Numbered from the stretch's first letter, positions 8,081-16,136 are shown. The stretch is 64,000 nucleotides of DNA from Chloroflexota bacterium (GCA_021786265.1 JAJYNP010000260.1:23212-87211); one strand, 5' to 3'. Notes: a model not told the origin generated them from the letters alone. Numbers and translations: made by a program.

Positions 8081-9281
8081 CGAGCACCCGCGACGGCAGA
8101 GCGCGCAGCATCGCGTGCGGGAGGCGACCGGCGACCCGGTCGGCTCCCGCCAGGCGACCGGATCGGGCGACCCGGTCGAACAGGCTCCGGTAGGCCGCGC
8201 CCACCTCGGGCCATACCATGTGACGCCCGAAGCGATGCGCCCTGGTACCCATATGCTCACGGCGCAGTGGGTCGGCGAGCAAGGCCGCCAGCGCGGCGGC
8301 AAGCGCCGGCGGGGAGGCCGGCGGCACCAGGATCCCGCGCTCGTCCGCCAGCAGCTCGACGGCGTACTCGTACGGGGTCGAGACAACCGCCTTGCCAGCG
8401 CCGACCGCGTAGGACAGCGTGCCCGAGACGATCTGCTCGAGGTTCGGGTACGGCGTGACGAACACGTCGGCGGCCTGCAGCCAGCGTCCGAGCTCCGCCT
8501 GGGTCACGAAACGGTCCACGAACCGGACGTGGTCCCCCACGCCCAGCTCGGCCGCACGCGCCACCAGGCCATCCCGGTACGCCTCGCCCTCCCGCCGCAG
8601 CAGCTCGGGATGCGTGGCACCCAGGATCACGTACAGGGCGTTCGGGATCGCCTCCACCACCGCCGGCATCGCGGCGATGGCGAGCTCGTAGCCCTTGCCC
8701 GGCCCGATCAGCCCGAAGCTCAGGATCACGGCGTGGCCGGCGAGGCCAAGCCCCGGTTTCACCAGTTCCGGGTCCACGCGCGGAAGATCCGGCACGCCGT
8801 GCGGGATCACGCTGATCTGCATGGGGCTGACGCCGTACACGCGTGTCAGGAGCGTCGCGGCGGCCTGCGACATGACCACCACGCCCTCCACCGCGGCGCA
8901 GAGCCCGGCCAGAATGCGGCGCTGCGAAGACGTGGGCGTCCGCCGGACCGTGTGGAGCGTGGCCATCGCCGGCACCGACAGGGCGCGGACGAAGTCGAGT
9001 ACGTACTCGCCGTCAGCGCCGCCCCAGATGCCGTACTCGTGCTGGATGGAGACCAGCTCGACGCCGTCCCTGGCCAGGGCCCGGGCCGTCTGCCGGTAGT
9101 CGGCCACGACGTCGCGGCGGATGCGGTGCCGGACCTCCATCGGATAGACCGTGGGCGCGCCCGGCGGGTGCAGCGCCACGACGCTCGTGGAGCCCGTCGC
9201 CCGCGCGAGGTCGTGGGTGAAGGAGGCTATCCCGCAGTGGCGCGGCGGATAGGTGGCCACGATGGCCGTGTGGAGGGTCAA
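8073..9281 (-). CDS. Glycosyltransferase family 4
   Basis: GT-B fold retaining glycosyltransferase, 402 residues, starting at ATG 9281. The N-terminal lobe opens with VATYPPRHCGIASFT, a loop typical of GT4 enzymes acting on nucleotide sugars. The C-terminal lobe has LSFGLIGPGKGYELAI and the donor-site region PYPNLEQIVSGTLSYAVGAG, where many GT4 enzymes have an E-x7-E pair. First gene of the three-gene operon. No membrane segment; cytosolic. Substrates unknown; linkage to GH130 suggests a mannose- or glucose-containing product. Confidence 0.87.
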   Translation of the reverse strand: MTLHTAIVATYPPRHCGIASFTHDLARATGSTSVVALHPPGAPTVYPMEVRHRIRRDVVADYRQTARALARDGVELVSIQHEYGIWGGADGEYVLDFVRALSVPAMATLHTVRRTPTSSQRRILAGLCAAVEGVVVMSQAAATLLTRVYGVSPMQISVIPHGVPDLPRVDPELVKPGLGLAGHAVILSFGLIGPGKGYELAIAAMPAVVEAIPNALYVILGATHPELLRREGEAYRDGLVARAAELGVGDHVRFVDRFVTQAELGRWLQAADVFVTPYPNLEQIVSGTLSYAVGAGKAVVSTPYEYAVELLADERGILVPPASPPALAAALAALLADPLRREHMGTRAHRFGRHMVWPEVGAAYRSLFDRVARSGRLAGADRVAGRLPHAMLRALPSRVLDA

Positions 9282-9581
9282 CGGGTCGCTCCTCTCGTGC
9301 AGACCTCGAGGAGGACAGAACCCGGGGATCCGGCCTGAGGATTCCCGGGGGCCGGCGGTCGCCGGCGGTCACCCTCGCCGGGCCGTCAGTGACCGAGCCA
9401 GGCGAGGACGGCGGCCAGCGCCATCCCGGCCAGGGCGAGCGTGAGCAGGTGCCCGGCTGAGCCACGGGCGGTGGGTGACGCCACCAGCGTCAGGCCACCG
9501 AGCGTGTTGGGAAGGGCGCAGTCGCGCAGGACGTTGGGGCGGACTTGCGCCGCCCCAACCGCCGGTGCAGGCACCGCGGGG
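9282..9581. other. Intergenic region with no supported gene
   Basis: Holds the start region of the GT4 operon and GC-rich sequence with CGGCGGTCGCCGGCGGTC short repeats (about 9350-9370). A reverse ORF ending at 9386 could encode a short hydrophobic tail, but it overlaps the cold-shock gene and has no recognisable start. Confidence 0.4.
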
Positions 9582-9785
9582 CTACGCCCGGCGGATCTGC
9601 GTGGCTCGGGGTCCCTTGGGGTTGGCCTCGATCTCGAAGGTGACCTTCTCACCGCCGGCCAGCTCGTCGAAGACGAGGGTCGGCGTCAGGCCGTCGCGAT
9701 GGAAGAAGTACTGCTTGCCGTCGTCGCCGGCGATGAAGCCGAAGCCACGCTCGGCGATCACCCTGGCAATGCTGCCGGTGCTCAC
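9582..9785 (-). CDS. Cold-shock domain protein
   Basis: 67-residue single OB-fold nucleic-acid-binding protein, the usual cold-shock size. RNP1 is GFGFI (residues 14-18) and RNP2 is YFFHR (26-30). It is a divergent subtype: the usual KWFN before RNP1 is replaced by ARVI. The start is GTG (9785), giving VSTGSIARV, which fits the family N-terminus; no ATG is available. It is preceded by a ~97-nt leader that recurs upstream of the zinc-ribbon gene at 44 kb, consistent with post-transcriptional control. It probably acts as an RNA chaperone in the cytoplasm. Confidence 0.93.
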   Translation of the reverse strand: MSTGSIARVIAERGFGFIAGDDGKQYFFHRDGLTPTLVFDELAGGEKVTFEIEANPKGPRATQIRRA

Positions 9786-9917
9786 TGGACGAAACCCTAT
9801 CTCTTCCCGAACGAAGTGGCAGACGCACGGCCCGTTCGAGAAGGGGGCGACCACGCGGAGCGCCGCCGACAGTGCCGGGGGCTCACCCACGGTACTCCTT
9901 CCCGGGAGATCCGGCAA
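9786..9917 (-). promoter_or_regulatory. Promoter and conserved long leader of the cold-shock gene
   Basis: On the reverse strand -35 TTGCCG (9912-9917), a 17-bp spacer and -10 TACCGT (9889-9894) predict a transcript start near 9882 and a ~97-nt leader. The leader shares several blocks with 44178-44292: GGAGTACCGTGGG, CGCGTGGTCG, and CTTCTCGAACGGrCCGTGCG, in the same order and similar spacing. Long structured leaders are known for cspA genes; here the shared sequence itself is the evidence. Confidence 0.65.
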
Positions 9918-9985
9918 TGCGCGGCGGCGCGCCGGCGCGTCCTGTGAACGGCGCGTCCCGAACCCTTCCCGCCCGGCTTCGAACC

Positions 9986-10348
9986 CTACCCCGGCTGCTG
10001 GATGCCGATGCGGTTGCCCTCGGTGTCCACGACGAAGGCGATCCAGCCGATCATCTCGCCCATGAACTCCTTGGGCTGGAGGACCCGACCGCCTGCCTCC
10101 TGTACGCGGGCGAGCATGCCGTCGATGTCGCCGTTCGCCCCCAGGTAGACCGTCGTGCCGGCGGTGGTGGTCGGCGCGATCCCGGTCGAGAGCGCGAGAT
10201 CCGCGCTGGGCGCCTCGCCCATGATCACCGCGACGTGCCCCTCCATCCCGGGCGGGGAACCGACGGGCACCCCCAGGACGTGCGCGTAGAACGCCGTTGC
10301 GCGCTCGAGATCGACGACGGGGATGTCGGCCCAGACGATCACGGACAT
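9986..10348 (-). CDS. VOC (glyoxalase/bleomycin-resistance fold) protein
   Basis: 120 residues starting at ATG 10348, with GGAG upstream. Two beta-alpha-beta-beta-beta modules are visible: VWADIPVVDLERATAFYAHV in the first half, and MLARVQEAGGRVLQPK followed by FVVDTEGNRIGI in the second, the standard single-domain VOC layout that dimerises to form a metal site. Likely a small-molecule binding or isomerising enzyme; the substrate cannot be assigned. Stand-alone gene between the cold-shock gene and the luciferase-like gene. Confidence 0.87.
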   Translation of the reverse strand: MSVIVWADIPVVDLERATAFYAHVLGVPVGSPPGMEGHVAVIMGEAPSADLALSTGIAPTTTAGTTVYLGANGDIDGMLARVQEAGGRVLQPKEFMGEMIGWIAFVVDTEGNRIGIQQPG

Positions 10349-10406
10349 GGTGGGCTCCTGCGCGGGTGGATGATCGCGCCACCCTGGCCCATGGAGGCCC
10401 GCCGCG

Positions 10407-11303
10407 TCAAGCGGTTCCGGCCGCCCTGTGAACGGCCGCTCGGGACGCCCGACCCGGCGCGCATTCCTCGAGAACGGTTCGGGCCGATGCGGCGTCGCCA
10501 GGATGCCGCGCGAGGACCCGCACGATTGGCAGGTCGAGGCCTGCGGCCAGCCGCTCCACCTGGCCGCGCACGCCGCCGGGCCCACCCCACGCGCCGACGG
10601 CCGACAGGAACGCGGGATCCCAGTCGGTGCCGGGCACCTCGACGCGCCGCAGCTCGTCCGCGAAGCCCATGCGCTCGAAGTGCCGGCGGTACGCCGGTGG
10701 GGCGAAAGCGTAGCGGCGCACAGCGGCGCCGAGCGTCGCGCGGGCGACCCCAGGGTCGGGATCGACCGCGGTCCGGATGTACTCGACCAGCGACGGCACG
10801 GGCCGGCCCGCGGTCCCGGCGGCTGCTGCGAGACGCTCGCGAGACCAGGCGACCTGCGCCGCGGTGCACCAGTTCAGCGCCACGCCGTCGGCGAGCTCGC
10901 CGGCCACGCGCAACACCAGCGGACCGAGCGCCGCGAGGAAGAGGGGCAGCTCCGGCGGCAGGAGGTCTCGGAGGTCCGCCAGGTAGCGGCGCATCCCGTC
11001 CGCCGCATGCTCCATCCGGCCGCTGCCGACCGCGAGAGTGAACCGGCCCTCCGTTCCCTCCCAGGCGCGGCGTGCGTGCTCCGCGTAGAACGCGGGCTCC
11101 CGGCCGGAGGCCGGCACCGCGGAGATCCCGACCGGAAGGCCGCTCGCGCGGTGCCAGCGCAGGCAGCGGTCGAAGGCGGCACCATCCGCCCCCGACGGCG
11201 TCCAGGCGGCGACGTAGCCGAGCTCGGCGCCCAGGCGTACCAGGTCGAGCTCGTCGCGCTCGGCGAGCCGCTGGTCGGGATCGATGCTGAGGGCGACCCG
11301 CAT
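10407..11303 (-). CDS. LLM-class flavin-dependent oxidoreductase
   Basis: 298-residue TIM-barrel protein of the luciferase-like monooxygenase superfamily, members of which use FMN or F420. Visible features: N-terminal strand MRVALSIDPDQ, LVRLGAELGYVAAWTP, the central FLAALGPLVLRVAGELADGVALNW (typical LGPxxLRxAGExADG motif), and a C-terminal amphipathic helix. The start ATG lies 7 nt after a TACCGT box (11311-11316), suggesting a leaderless transcript. Cofactor and substrate are unknown. Confidence 0.88.
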   Translation of the reverse strand: MRVALSIDPDQRLAERDELDLVRLGAELGYVAAWTPSGADGAAFDRCLRWHRASGLPVGISAVPASGREPAFYAEHARRAWEGTEGRFTLAVGSGRMEHAADGMRRYLADLRDLLPPELPLFLAALGPLVLRVAGELADGVALNWCTAAQVAWSRERLAAAAGTAGRPVPSLVEYIRTAVDPDPGVARATLGAAVRRYAFAPPAYRRHFERMGFADELRRVEVPGTDWDPAFLSAVGAWGGPGGVRGQVERLAAGLDLPIVRVLARHPGDAASARTVLEECAPGRASRAAVHRAAGTA

Positions 11304-11308
11304 GCCAC

Positions 11309-11560
11309 CTACGGTACCAGCGCCGGCCAGCGCGCGCTGTCGCCCGGATACTCGGCGCGGACCCGGTACCGGCCCGCTTCCAGCGGCCCGACGACCACCG
11401 GGTACGAGCCGGTCGCGGACGCCGCGAGCCGCCGGAGCGACAGGGCGATCGTCCCCGCGCCGGTGTCGAGGGCCCGGAGGGTCGCGCTCCCGTTCGTGCC
11501 ACCCGCACCGACCGTGGCCTTCCAGCAGGCGAAGGTCGCCAACTGGTCGTGGAGAAGGAC
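11309..11560 (-). pseudogene. C-terminal remnant of a secreted Ig-like-domain protein
   Basis: A reverse-strand reading ends with GPLEAGRYRVRAEYPGD, the closing strands of bacterial Ig-like repeats (pattern G-Y-x-V-x-A-x-Y-x-G-D), preceded by plausible beta-rich sequence back to about 11560. There is no start codon or signal peptide in frame, and the upstream part runs into the convergent YciI gene. The evidence is only the short motif and composition, so confidence is low. Confidence 0.35.
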
Positions 11561-11686
11561 GTGGGATCCAGCTGCTACCGTGTCGATTCCGCAGCCGCCC
11601 GTTCGACGCGCAGAGTAGGGACGGGTCCAGCGGCCAGGCCGGCCGGGGGCCCGCGGCCCCACCCTTCCTGAGAAAGGAGACACGCG

Positions 11687-12112
11687 ATGCGGTTCATGAT
11701 CCTGGTCCCGGCCGGCCCGGAGTCCGAGGCGGGCCAGCTTCCCCCGACCGAGGTCTTCGAGGCCATGGGGAAGTACAACGAAGAGCTGGTGAAGGCCGGC
11801 GTACTGCTCGCCGCCGACGGGCTCCACCCGACCTCGAAGGGCGCCCGCGTCGTCTTCGAGGAGAGCGGCAAGCGCACCGTGATCGACGGCCCGTTCACCG
11901 AGTCGAAGGAACTGATCGCCGGCTTCTGGATCTTCCAGGCACGGTCGAAGGACGAGGCGATCGAGTGGGTCAAGCGCGCCCCGTTCGGCGGCGGGGTGGC
12001 GATCGAGATCCGCCAGATCTTCGAGTCCGACGAGCTGGGTGAACAGTTCACGCCCGAGCTCCGCGAGCAGGAGCGACGCATCCGTGCGCAGGCTGCGGCC
12101 CGGCAGCGGTAG
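11687..12112 (+). CDS. YciI/DGPF-domain protein
   Basis: 141 residues with the DGPF (YCII-related) fold: MRFMILVPAG start, central GKRTVIDGPFTESKELIAGFW with the namesake DGPF motif, then the AIEWVKRAPFGGGVAIEIR strand. AGGAG lies 8-12 nt before the ATG. In many GC-rich bacteria this family is paired with ECF sigma factors; here the nearest sigma remnant is 39 kb away (51279-51440), so no functional link is claimed. Possibly a small ligand-binding or transferase-like protein. Confidence 0.88.
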   Translation: MRFMILVPAGPESEAGQLPPTEVFEAMGKYNEELVKAGVLLAADGLHPTSKGARVVFEESGKRTVIDGPFTESKELIAGFWIFQARSKDEAIEWVKRAPFGGGVAIEIRQIFESDELGEQFTPELREQERRIRAQAAARQR

Positions 12113-12178
12113 CCGGAGGAAAGCCAGGCAGATGGGAACGACCGCCGCCAGCCGACGGCACGCACTGGAGAGGCTCGC

Positions 12179-13003
12179 ATGAACACCGTCACCTCGAACG
12201 ACGGCACGACGATCGCATTCGACCGCTCGGGCGGCGGGCCACCCGTCATCCTGGTCGGCGGCGCCCTGAGCGACCGAACCGCCGCCGCCCGACTCGCCGC
12301 GCTCCTGGCACCGCGGTTCACCGTGATCAGCTACGACCGCCGGGGGCGCGGCGACAGCGGGGACACGCCTCCCTACGCGGTCGACCGGGAGATCGAGGAC
12401 CTGGCGGCGCTGATCGACGCGGCAGGCGGGGACGCCTTCGTCTTCGGCCACTCGTCCGGCGCGGCCCTCGCCCTGCACGCGGCCGCGGCGGGCATCGCGA
12501 TCCCGAGGCTCGCCCTGTACGAGCCGCCGTTCTCGGTCGACGACAGCCGCGTTGCCCTGCCGGCGGACTACGGCTCGCACCTCGACGAGCTCATCGCGTC
12601 TGGACGTCGCGGCGACGCGGTGGAGTACTTCATGACCGTGGCCGTGGCGGCGCCGCCCGAGCTGGTCGCCGGGATGCGGCACTCCCCCGGGTGGCCGGCC
12701 ATGGAAGCGATGGCGCACACGATCGCGTACGACAACGCCGTCATGGGCGACACGATGCGCGGGAGCCCGGCGCCGCTCCGACGGTTCGCCGCCGTCCAGG
12801 CGCCGACCCTCGTCATGGATGGTGGCGCCAGCCCGGCCTGGCTGCAGAACGCCGCCCGCGCCCTCGCGAGCGTGCTGCCCGACGCGCAGCACCGGACGCT
12901 CGAAGGCCAGACCCATGGCTTCGATCCGGCCGTCCTCGCACCGGTGCTCGTCGAGTTCTTCGGGACGCAGGCCGCCCCGGCGACCGCCGACGCCACGCGT
13001 TGA
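12179..13003 (+). CDS. Alpha/beta-hydrolase
   Basis: 274-residue alpha/beta-hydrolase-fold enzyme. The nucleophile elbow is GHSSGAAL (Ser about residue 90), the oxyanion region is VGGALSDRT near residue 25, the acid is probably the Asp in LVMDGGASPAW, and the His is in GQTHGFDP. No signal peptide, so cytosolic. It lies 66 nt after the YciI gene and may be co-transcribed. Its stop codon overlaps the -35 box of the next gene's promoter. Substrate unknown. Confidence 0.88.
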   Translation: MNTVTSNDGTTIAFDRSGGGPPVILVGGALSDRTAAARLAALLAPRFTVISYDRRGRGDSGDTPPYAVDREIEDLAALIDAAGGDAFVFGHSSGAALALHAAAAGIAIPRLALYEPPFSVDDSRVALPADYGSHLDELIASGRRGDAVEYFMTVAVAAPPELVAGMRHSPGWPAMEAMAHTIAYDNAVMGDTMRGSPAPLRRFAAVQAPTLVMDGGASPAWLQNAARALASVLPDAQHRTLEGQTHGFDPAVLAPVLVEFFGTQAAPATADATR

Positions 13004-13034
13004 CTCATGCCTATGAGTCGCTTAGACTCATGGA
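13000..13034 (+). promoter_or_regulatory. Leaderless promoter with triple operator half-site (CopG/PIN module)
   Basis: -35 TTGACT (13000-13005), 17-bp spacer, -10 TAGACT (13023-13028), then 6 nt to the ATG at 13035, so transcription should start at or next to the start codon. GACTCAT (13002-13008) and ATGAGTC (13013-13019) form a perfect inverted repeat inside the promoter, and a third GACTCAT half-site (13025-13031) covers the -10. This layout suits autorepression by the ribbon-helix-helix antitoxin. Confidence 0.75.
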
Positions 13035-13292
13035 ATGACAAAGCGCCTGCAGGTCCTGATGGACGACGCGGAAATCGACGAAATCCAGCGGGTCGCGCGC
13101 AGTGAGCACCTGACGGTCGCCGAGTGGGTCCGACAGAAGTTGCGGGCAGCCAGGTCGCAGGGCGGCCGGGACGCCCTCCGGAAGCTCGACGCCGTGCGAC
13201 GCGCAGGCGAGTACTCCTTCCCGACCGCGGATGTCGATCGGATGCTCGCGGAGATCGAGGCGGGATACGGGCGAGGACAGGACGAGCCATGA
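13035..13292 (+). CDS. Antitoxin, CopG/ribbon-helix-helix type
   Basis: 85 residues. The N-terminal [18 protein letters not shown] strand-helix and the following [15 protein letters not shown] helix form a ribbon-helix-helix DNA-binding domain; the C-terminal half ([18 protein letters not shown]) would wrap the toxin. The stop overlaps the PIN toxin start (ATGA). It probably represses its own promoter through the GACTCAT operator and neutralises the PIN nuclease. Confidence 0.85.
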   Translation: MTKRLQVLMDDAEIDEIQRVARSEHLTVAEWVRQKLRAARSQGGRDALRKLDAVRRAGEYSFPTADVDRMLAEIEAGYGRGQDEP

Positions 13293-13744
13293 TCCTCGTC
13301 GACTCGAACATCCCGATGTACCTCGTTGGGGCGACCCACCCCAACAAGGAGGCTGCCCGGAGGCTGCTGGAGCAGGCGATCGCCGCAGGCGAGCGGCTGG
13401 TTACCGACGCCGAGGTGCTCCAGGAGATCCTGCACCGCTACGTCGCGATCGACCGCAGGGACGCCATCGCACCCGCGTTGGACGTCGTGCTCGGGGTCGT
13501 GGACGAGGTCCTGCCGATCGATCAGTCGGACGTGCAACGCGCGCGGCGGCTCCTGGAGACGGGCGCGCGTCTCTCCGCCCGCGACGCGATCCACGTCGCC
13601 GTCATGCAGCGCCACGACATCGGCCGCGTCATGAGCTTCGACCGGGGACTGGACTACGTGCCGGGGATCGTCCGGGTCACAGACCGGCGCCCGACGCCCA
13701 CCGCGCGATCGAAGCCATCTGGCGGATCGAATCGGCCCGGGTGA
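13289..13744 (+). CDS. PIN-domain toxin (VapC-like)
   Basis: 151 residues from the ATG at 13289, overlapping the antitoxin stop. The four acidic PIN positions are recognisable: VDSNIPMY at the N-terminus, EVLQEI in the middle, [12 protein letters not shown], and [12 protein letters not shown] near the end. PIN toxins cleave RNA (often tRNA or rRNA) with magnesium. The C-terminal ~20 residues (Pro/Arg/Ser-rich) extend beyond the usual fold. Intact module by sequence. Confidence 0.87.
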   Translation: MILVDSNIPMYLVGATHPNKEAARRLLEQAIAAGERLVTDAEVLQEILHRYVAIDRRDAIAPALDVVLGVVDEVLPIDQSDVQRARRLLETGARLSARDAIHVAVMQRHDIGRVMSFDRGLDYVPGIVRVTDRRPTPTARSKPSGGSNRPG

Positions 13745-13836
13745 TCGCCGACGTCGCGCACCTGGTCCGCGACGTCGCCTCGCCGAGGACGGGCGCGTGG
13801 CGGCCTGCTGCCTGTTCCGCGCCGAGGCGAGGCGCG

Positions 13837-14046
13837 TCAGATCGCGGAAGGATTCCCGATCGCGCGGTCGATCGCGTCCGGCATCGCCCGGCGGATCACC
13901 GCGCGGAACATCCCGGCAATGTCACGCGTCGGCGCAGGGACCGCCCGATGTCGCGTGGCACCGCGCGGCTTCCCGCGGTTCCACGACCCGACGAGCGCGA
14001 TCGCCCGCACGCGGGGCTCACTCGCCGCCCATGCGGCGGCCGTGGA
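13837..14046 (-). pseudogene. Remnant of a nucleotidyltransferase (MNT-like)
   Basis: The reverse frame contains AASEPRVRAIALVGSW followed by NRGKPRG, which matches the strand and GSW-x-RG loop that opens the active site of minimal nucleotidyltransferases. The expected D-x-D motif after it is missing and the rest is out of register. No start or partner gene is present. Best explained as a decayed copy; the short motif makes this tentative. Confidence 0.4.
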
Positions 14047-14081
14047 CCGGCGACGGCCCGCATGCCGGGCGCACAATCAGG

Positions 14082-14110
14082 AAGGAGCCCGACGAGACGT
14101 CGGGCTCCTT
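14082..14110 (-). terminator. Strong hairpin downstream of the zinc-ribbon gene
   Basis: A perfect 12-bp stem (AAGGAGCCCGAC / GTCGGGCTCCTT) with a 5-nt loop. It sits 20 nt past the stop of the reverse-strand zinc-ribbon gene. There is no long U tract, as is common in GC-rich genomes, so termination efficiency is inferred from the stem alone. Confidence 0.75.
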
Positions 14111-14129
14111 CTCTGTTGAGCGCGGTCGG

Positions 14130-14459
14130 CTAGTACGAGCGCCGCTGCGTGGTGAAGCAGTCGCTGCAGTAGACCGGCTTCGCTCCACTGGGACGGAACG
14201 GCACCTGCGCCTCGCGGCCACAGCTCGAGCACGTGGCGCTGAACATCTCGCGTGGACCGCGATCGTAGCCGCCGCTCGAGTACCCGCCGCCCGAGGACCC
14301 ACCGGTGCCGCGCGATGCCTTCCGGCTCGCCCGGCACGACGGGCACCGTCGCGGCTCACTGAACTGGCGGTCTGCGTAGAACTGCTGCTCGCTCGCGGTG
14401 AACACGAACTCCTGGCGGCAGTCGGCGCAGCTCAGGGTCCTGTCGGACTGTGCGTACAA
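14130..14459 (-). CDS. Double zinc-ribbon protein
   Basis: 109 residues with two treble-clef-type zinc sites: the first from LSCADCRQEFVFTASEQQFY plus RRCPSCRASRK, the second from ATCSSCGREAQVPFRPS plus PVYCSDCF. A Gly/Ser/Tyr-rich linker joins them. This arrangement is widespread in Chloroflexota and usually of unknown function, perhaps RNA or ribosome binding. No ATG fits; TTG at 14459 has a good GAAGGAG Shine-Dalgarno. The long leader (about 105 nt) parallels that of the cold-shock gene, and a strong terminator follows. Confidence 0.88.
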   Translation of the reverse strand: MYAQSDRTLSCADCRQEFVFTASEQQFYADRQFSEPRRCPSCRASRKASRGTGGSSGGGYSSGGYDRGPREMFSATCSSCGREAQVPFRPSGAKPVYCSDCFTTQRRSY

Positions 14460-14570
14460 AGAAACACTCCTTCTCCCGCGGCCTCAGCGAACCTTCTCGC
14501 CGAGAACCGAGGAGAGGGAGCGATCGAAGCGGCCGGGTGATCTATGGCGTCTTGGTCGGCGCCGTGGCGC

Positions 14571-14599
14571 ACGGTACCACGTTCCGCGGGACATGTCGA
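14571..14599 (-). promoter_or_regulatory. Promoter of the zinc-ribbon gene
   Basis: On the reverse strand -35 TCGACA (14594-14599), 17-bp spacer, -10 TACCGT (14571-14576), predicting a start near 14564 and a leader of about 105 nt before the TTG start. The same -10 hexamer and a similar leader length occur at the cold-shock gene and the 44-kb zinc-ribbon gene, although this leader's sequence is not clearly conserved. Confidence 0.55.
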
Positions 14600-14672
14600 A
14601 CACACGTTCGAGCCCGTTCGGGAGGACGCGGCGGCCACTCCCCGGCCGACGCCCGGGCGGTAGAGTGCGGCG

Positions 14673-15383
14673 ATGGCCTCCACGCCCCGAGGGCTCGTCC
14701 TGCGCCACACACGCCTCCGGCCCGTGCCGGGACTCGAGGAGATCCGCTTGCACCTGGCTGGCGAGGTGCTGCCGCTGTGGCGCGCCCTCCAGGTCGAGAC
14801 GGGCGATCCGGACGCCTCCCTCCCCTACTGGGCCTTCGCGTGGGCGGGCGGGCTCGCCATCGGCCGGTACCTGCGCGAGCACCCCGAGGCCGTGGCGGGG
14901 CGCCGGGTCTTCGACCTGGCGTCCGGATCCGGGCTGTGCGCCATCGCGTCGATGCTTGCCGGCGCTGCCGAGGCGACCGGCGCCGATATCGACCCCTTCG
15001 CCGCCGCAGCCATCGAGCTCAACGCGCGCGCCAACGGCCGCCGGGTGACCGTCGTGCGTCGCGATGTCCTGGACGAGGAGCCGCCTGACGTGGACGTCAT
15101 CCTGGCCGGCGATTGCTGGTACGAGGGAGGGCTGGCCGGTCGCGTGCTGCCGTGGCTGCGCCGCGCCCGGGACCGCGGGATCGACGTCCTGGCCGGCGAT
15201 CCCGGCCGCCGCTACCTGCCAGCCGACCAGCTCGTCGAGCTCGCCTCGTACGAGGTGCGCACCACGACCGAGCTCGAGGACCTCGAGCGCAAGCAGGGCC
15301 GGGTCTACGCCCTGCAGGAGGCGGGGCTGCCTCCTGCCACCGGGCCCGGGAGTCCACCCGGCGCGTCACCCGGGGCCGTCTGA
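14673..15383 (+). CDS. Class I SAM-dependent methyltransferase (protein-lysine type)
   Basis: 236 residues. The SAM-binding motif I is VFDLASGSGLCAIASMLAGA, preceded by PYWAFAWAGGLAIGRYL, a pattern found in ETF-beta/eEF-lysine-type methyltransferases. ADIDPFAAAAIELNARANG gives motif II and VDVILAGDCWYEGG the catalytic-loop region. The C-terminus is Pro/Gly-rich. Only 4 nt separate it from the next gene, so they form an operon. The target protein is unknown. Confidence 0.85.
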   Translation: MASTPRGLVLRHTRLRPVPGLEEIRLHLAGEVLPLWRALQVETGDPDASLPYWAFAWAGGLAIGRYLREHPEAVAGRRVFDLASGSGLCAIASMLAGAAEATGADIDPFAAAAIELNARANGRRVTVVRRDVLDEEPPDVDVILAGDCWYEGGLAGRVLPWLRRARDRGIDVLAGDPGRRYLPADQLVELASYEVRTTTELEDLERKQGRVYALQEAGLPPATGPGSPPGASPGAV

Positions 15384-15387
15384 CGGC

Positions 15388-16092
15388 ATGCGCGGCCCGT
15401 TGACGATCGCCGTTGCCCAGCCGCCCTGCGTGCCCTACGACGTCGCGGCCAACGCGGTCACGCACGCGACGACGATCCGCTCCGCGGGCGCCCGAGTGGT
15501 GGTCTTTCCCGAGCTCTCCCTGACGGGCTACGAGCTGGATGCCCCGGCGATCAGCGCCGAGGATCCGCGGCTGGCGCCGATCGTGGAGGCCTGCGCCGAG
15601 ACCCGGTCGATCGCGCTGGCCGGCGCCCCGGTGCGGGGCCAGTCGGGCCGCTCGCACATCGCGATGCTGGCCATCGACGGGACCGGCGTCGCCGTCGCGT
15701 ACCGCAAGATGTGGCTGGGGACGGCCGAGGCCGAGCGCTTCACCCCGGGTGACACGCCGGTCGCCTTCGAGGTCGACGGCTGGCGGCTCGGTCTCGCCGT
15801 CTGCCGGGACACCGGCATCCCGCGGCACGCCTCCGACACCGCGGCCCTGGGCATGGATGCCTACGTCGCCGGCGTGCTCGAGACCGCCGAGGATGCGGCC
15901 GTCCCGGAGGAGCGCGCCCGTCACGTCGCCGCCGACCACCACGTCCCGGTGGCCGTGGCCAGCTTCGCCGGGTCGACCGGCGGCGGTTACGACCGTGCCG
16001 CCGGCGGTTCGGGGATCTGGTCGTCGGACGGCGTGGAGATCGCCCGCGTGGGTCCGGAGACTGGCGCCATCGCACGCGCGACGCTCGGCTGA
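15388..16092 (+). CDS. Carbon-nitrogen hydrolase (nitrilase superfamily)
   Basis: 234-residue nitrilase-fold amidase/hydrolase. The Glu-Lys-Cys catalytic set is visible: Glu in VVFPELSLTGYE, Lys in AYRKMWLG, Cys in LAVCRDTGIPRHA. The N-terminal IAVAQPP strand is typical. It is shorter than most family members (about 260-300 residues) but no motif is missing. Linked to the upstream methyltransferase gene by 4 nt. It likely cleaves a small amide; substrate undetermined. Confidence 0.88.
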   Translation: MRGPLTIAVAQPPCVPYDVAANAVTHATTIRSAGARVVVFPELSLTGYELDAPAISAEDPRLAPIVEACAETRSIALAGAPVRGQSGRSHIAMLAIDGTGVAVAYRKMWLGTAEAERFTPGDTPVAFEVDGWRLGLAVCRDTGIPRHASDTAALGMDAYVAGVLETAEDAAVPEERARHVAADHHVPVAVASFAGSTGGGYDRAAGGSGIWSSDGVEIARVGPETGAIARATLG

Positions 16093-16136
16093 GCGCGAAC
16101 GCGAGCTCGGGCGCGAACGCGAGCTCGGGCGCGTCC
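16093..16136. repeat. 18-bp tandem duplication
   Basis: A unit reading GCGCGAACGCGAGCTCGG is present twice in tandem just after the nitrilase stop. Simple duplication; no function seen. Confidence 0.7.

Noticed and set aside
9386..9652. Short reverse frame ending in a hydrophobic segment
   Set aside because: Overlaps the cold-shock gene, has no ribosome site or plausible N-terminus, and the hydrophobic tail alone is weak evidence.
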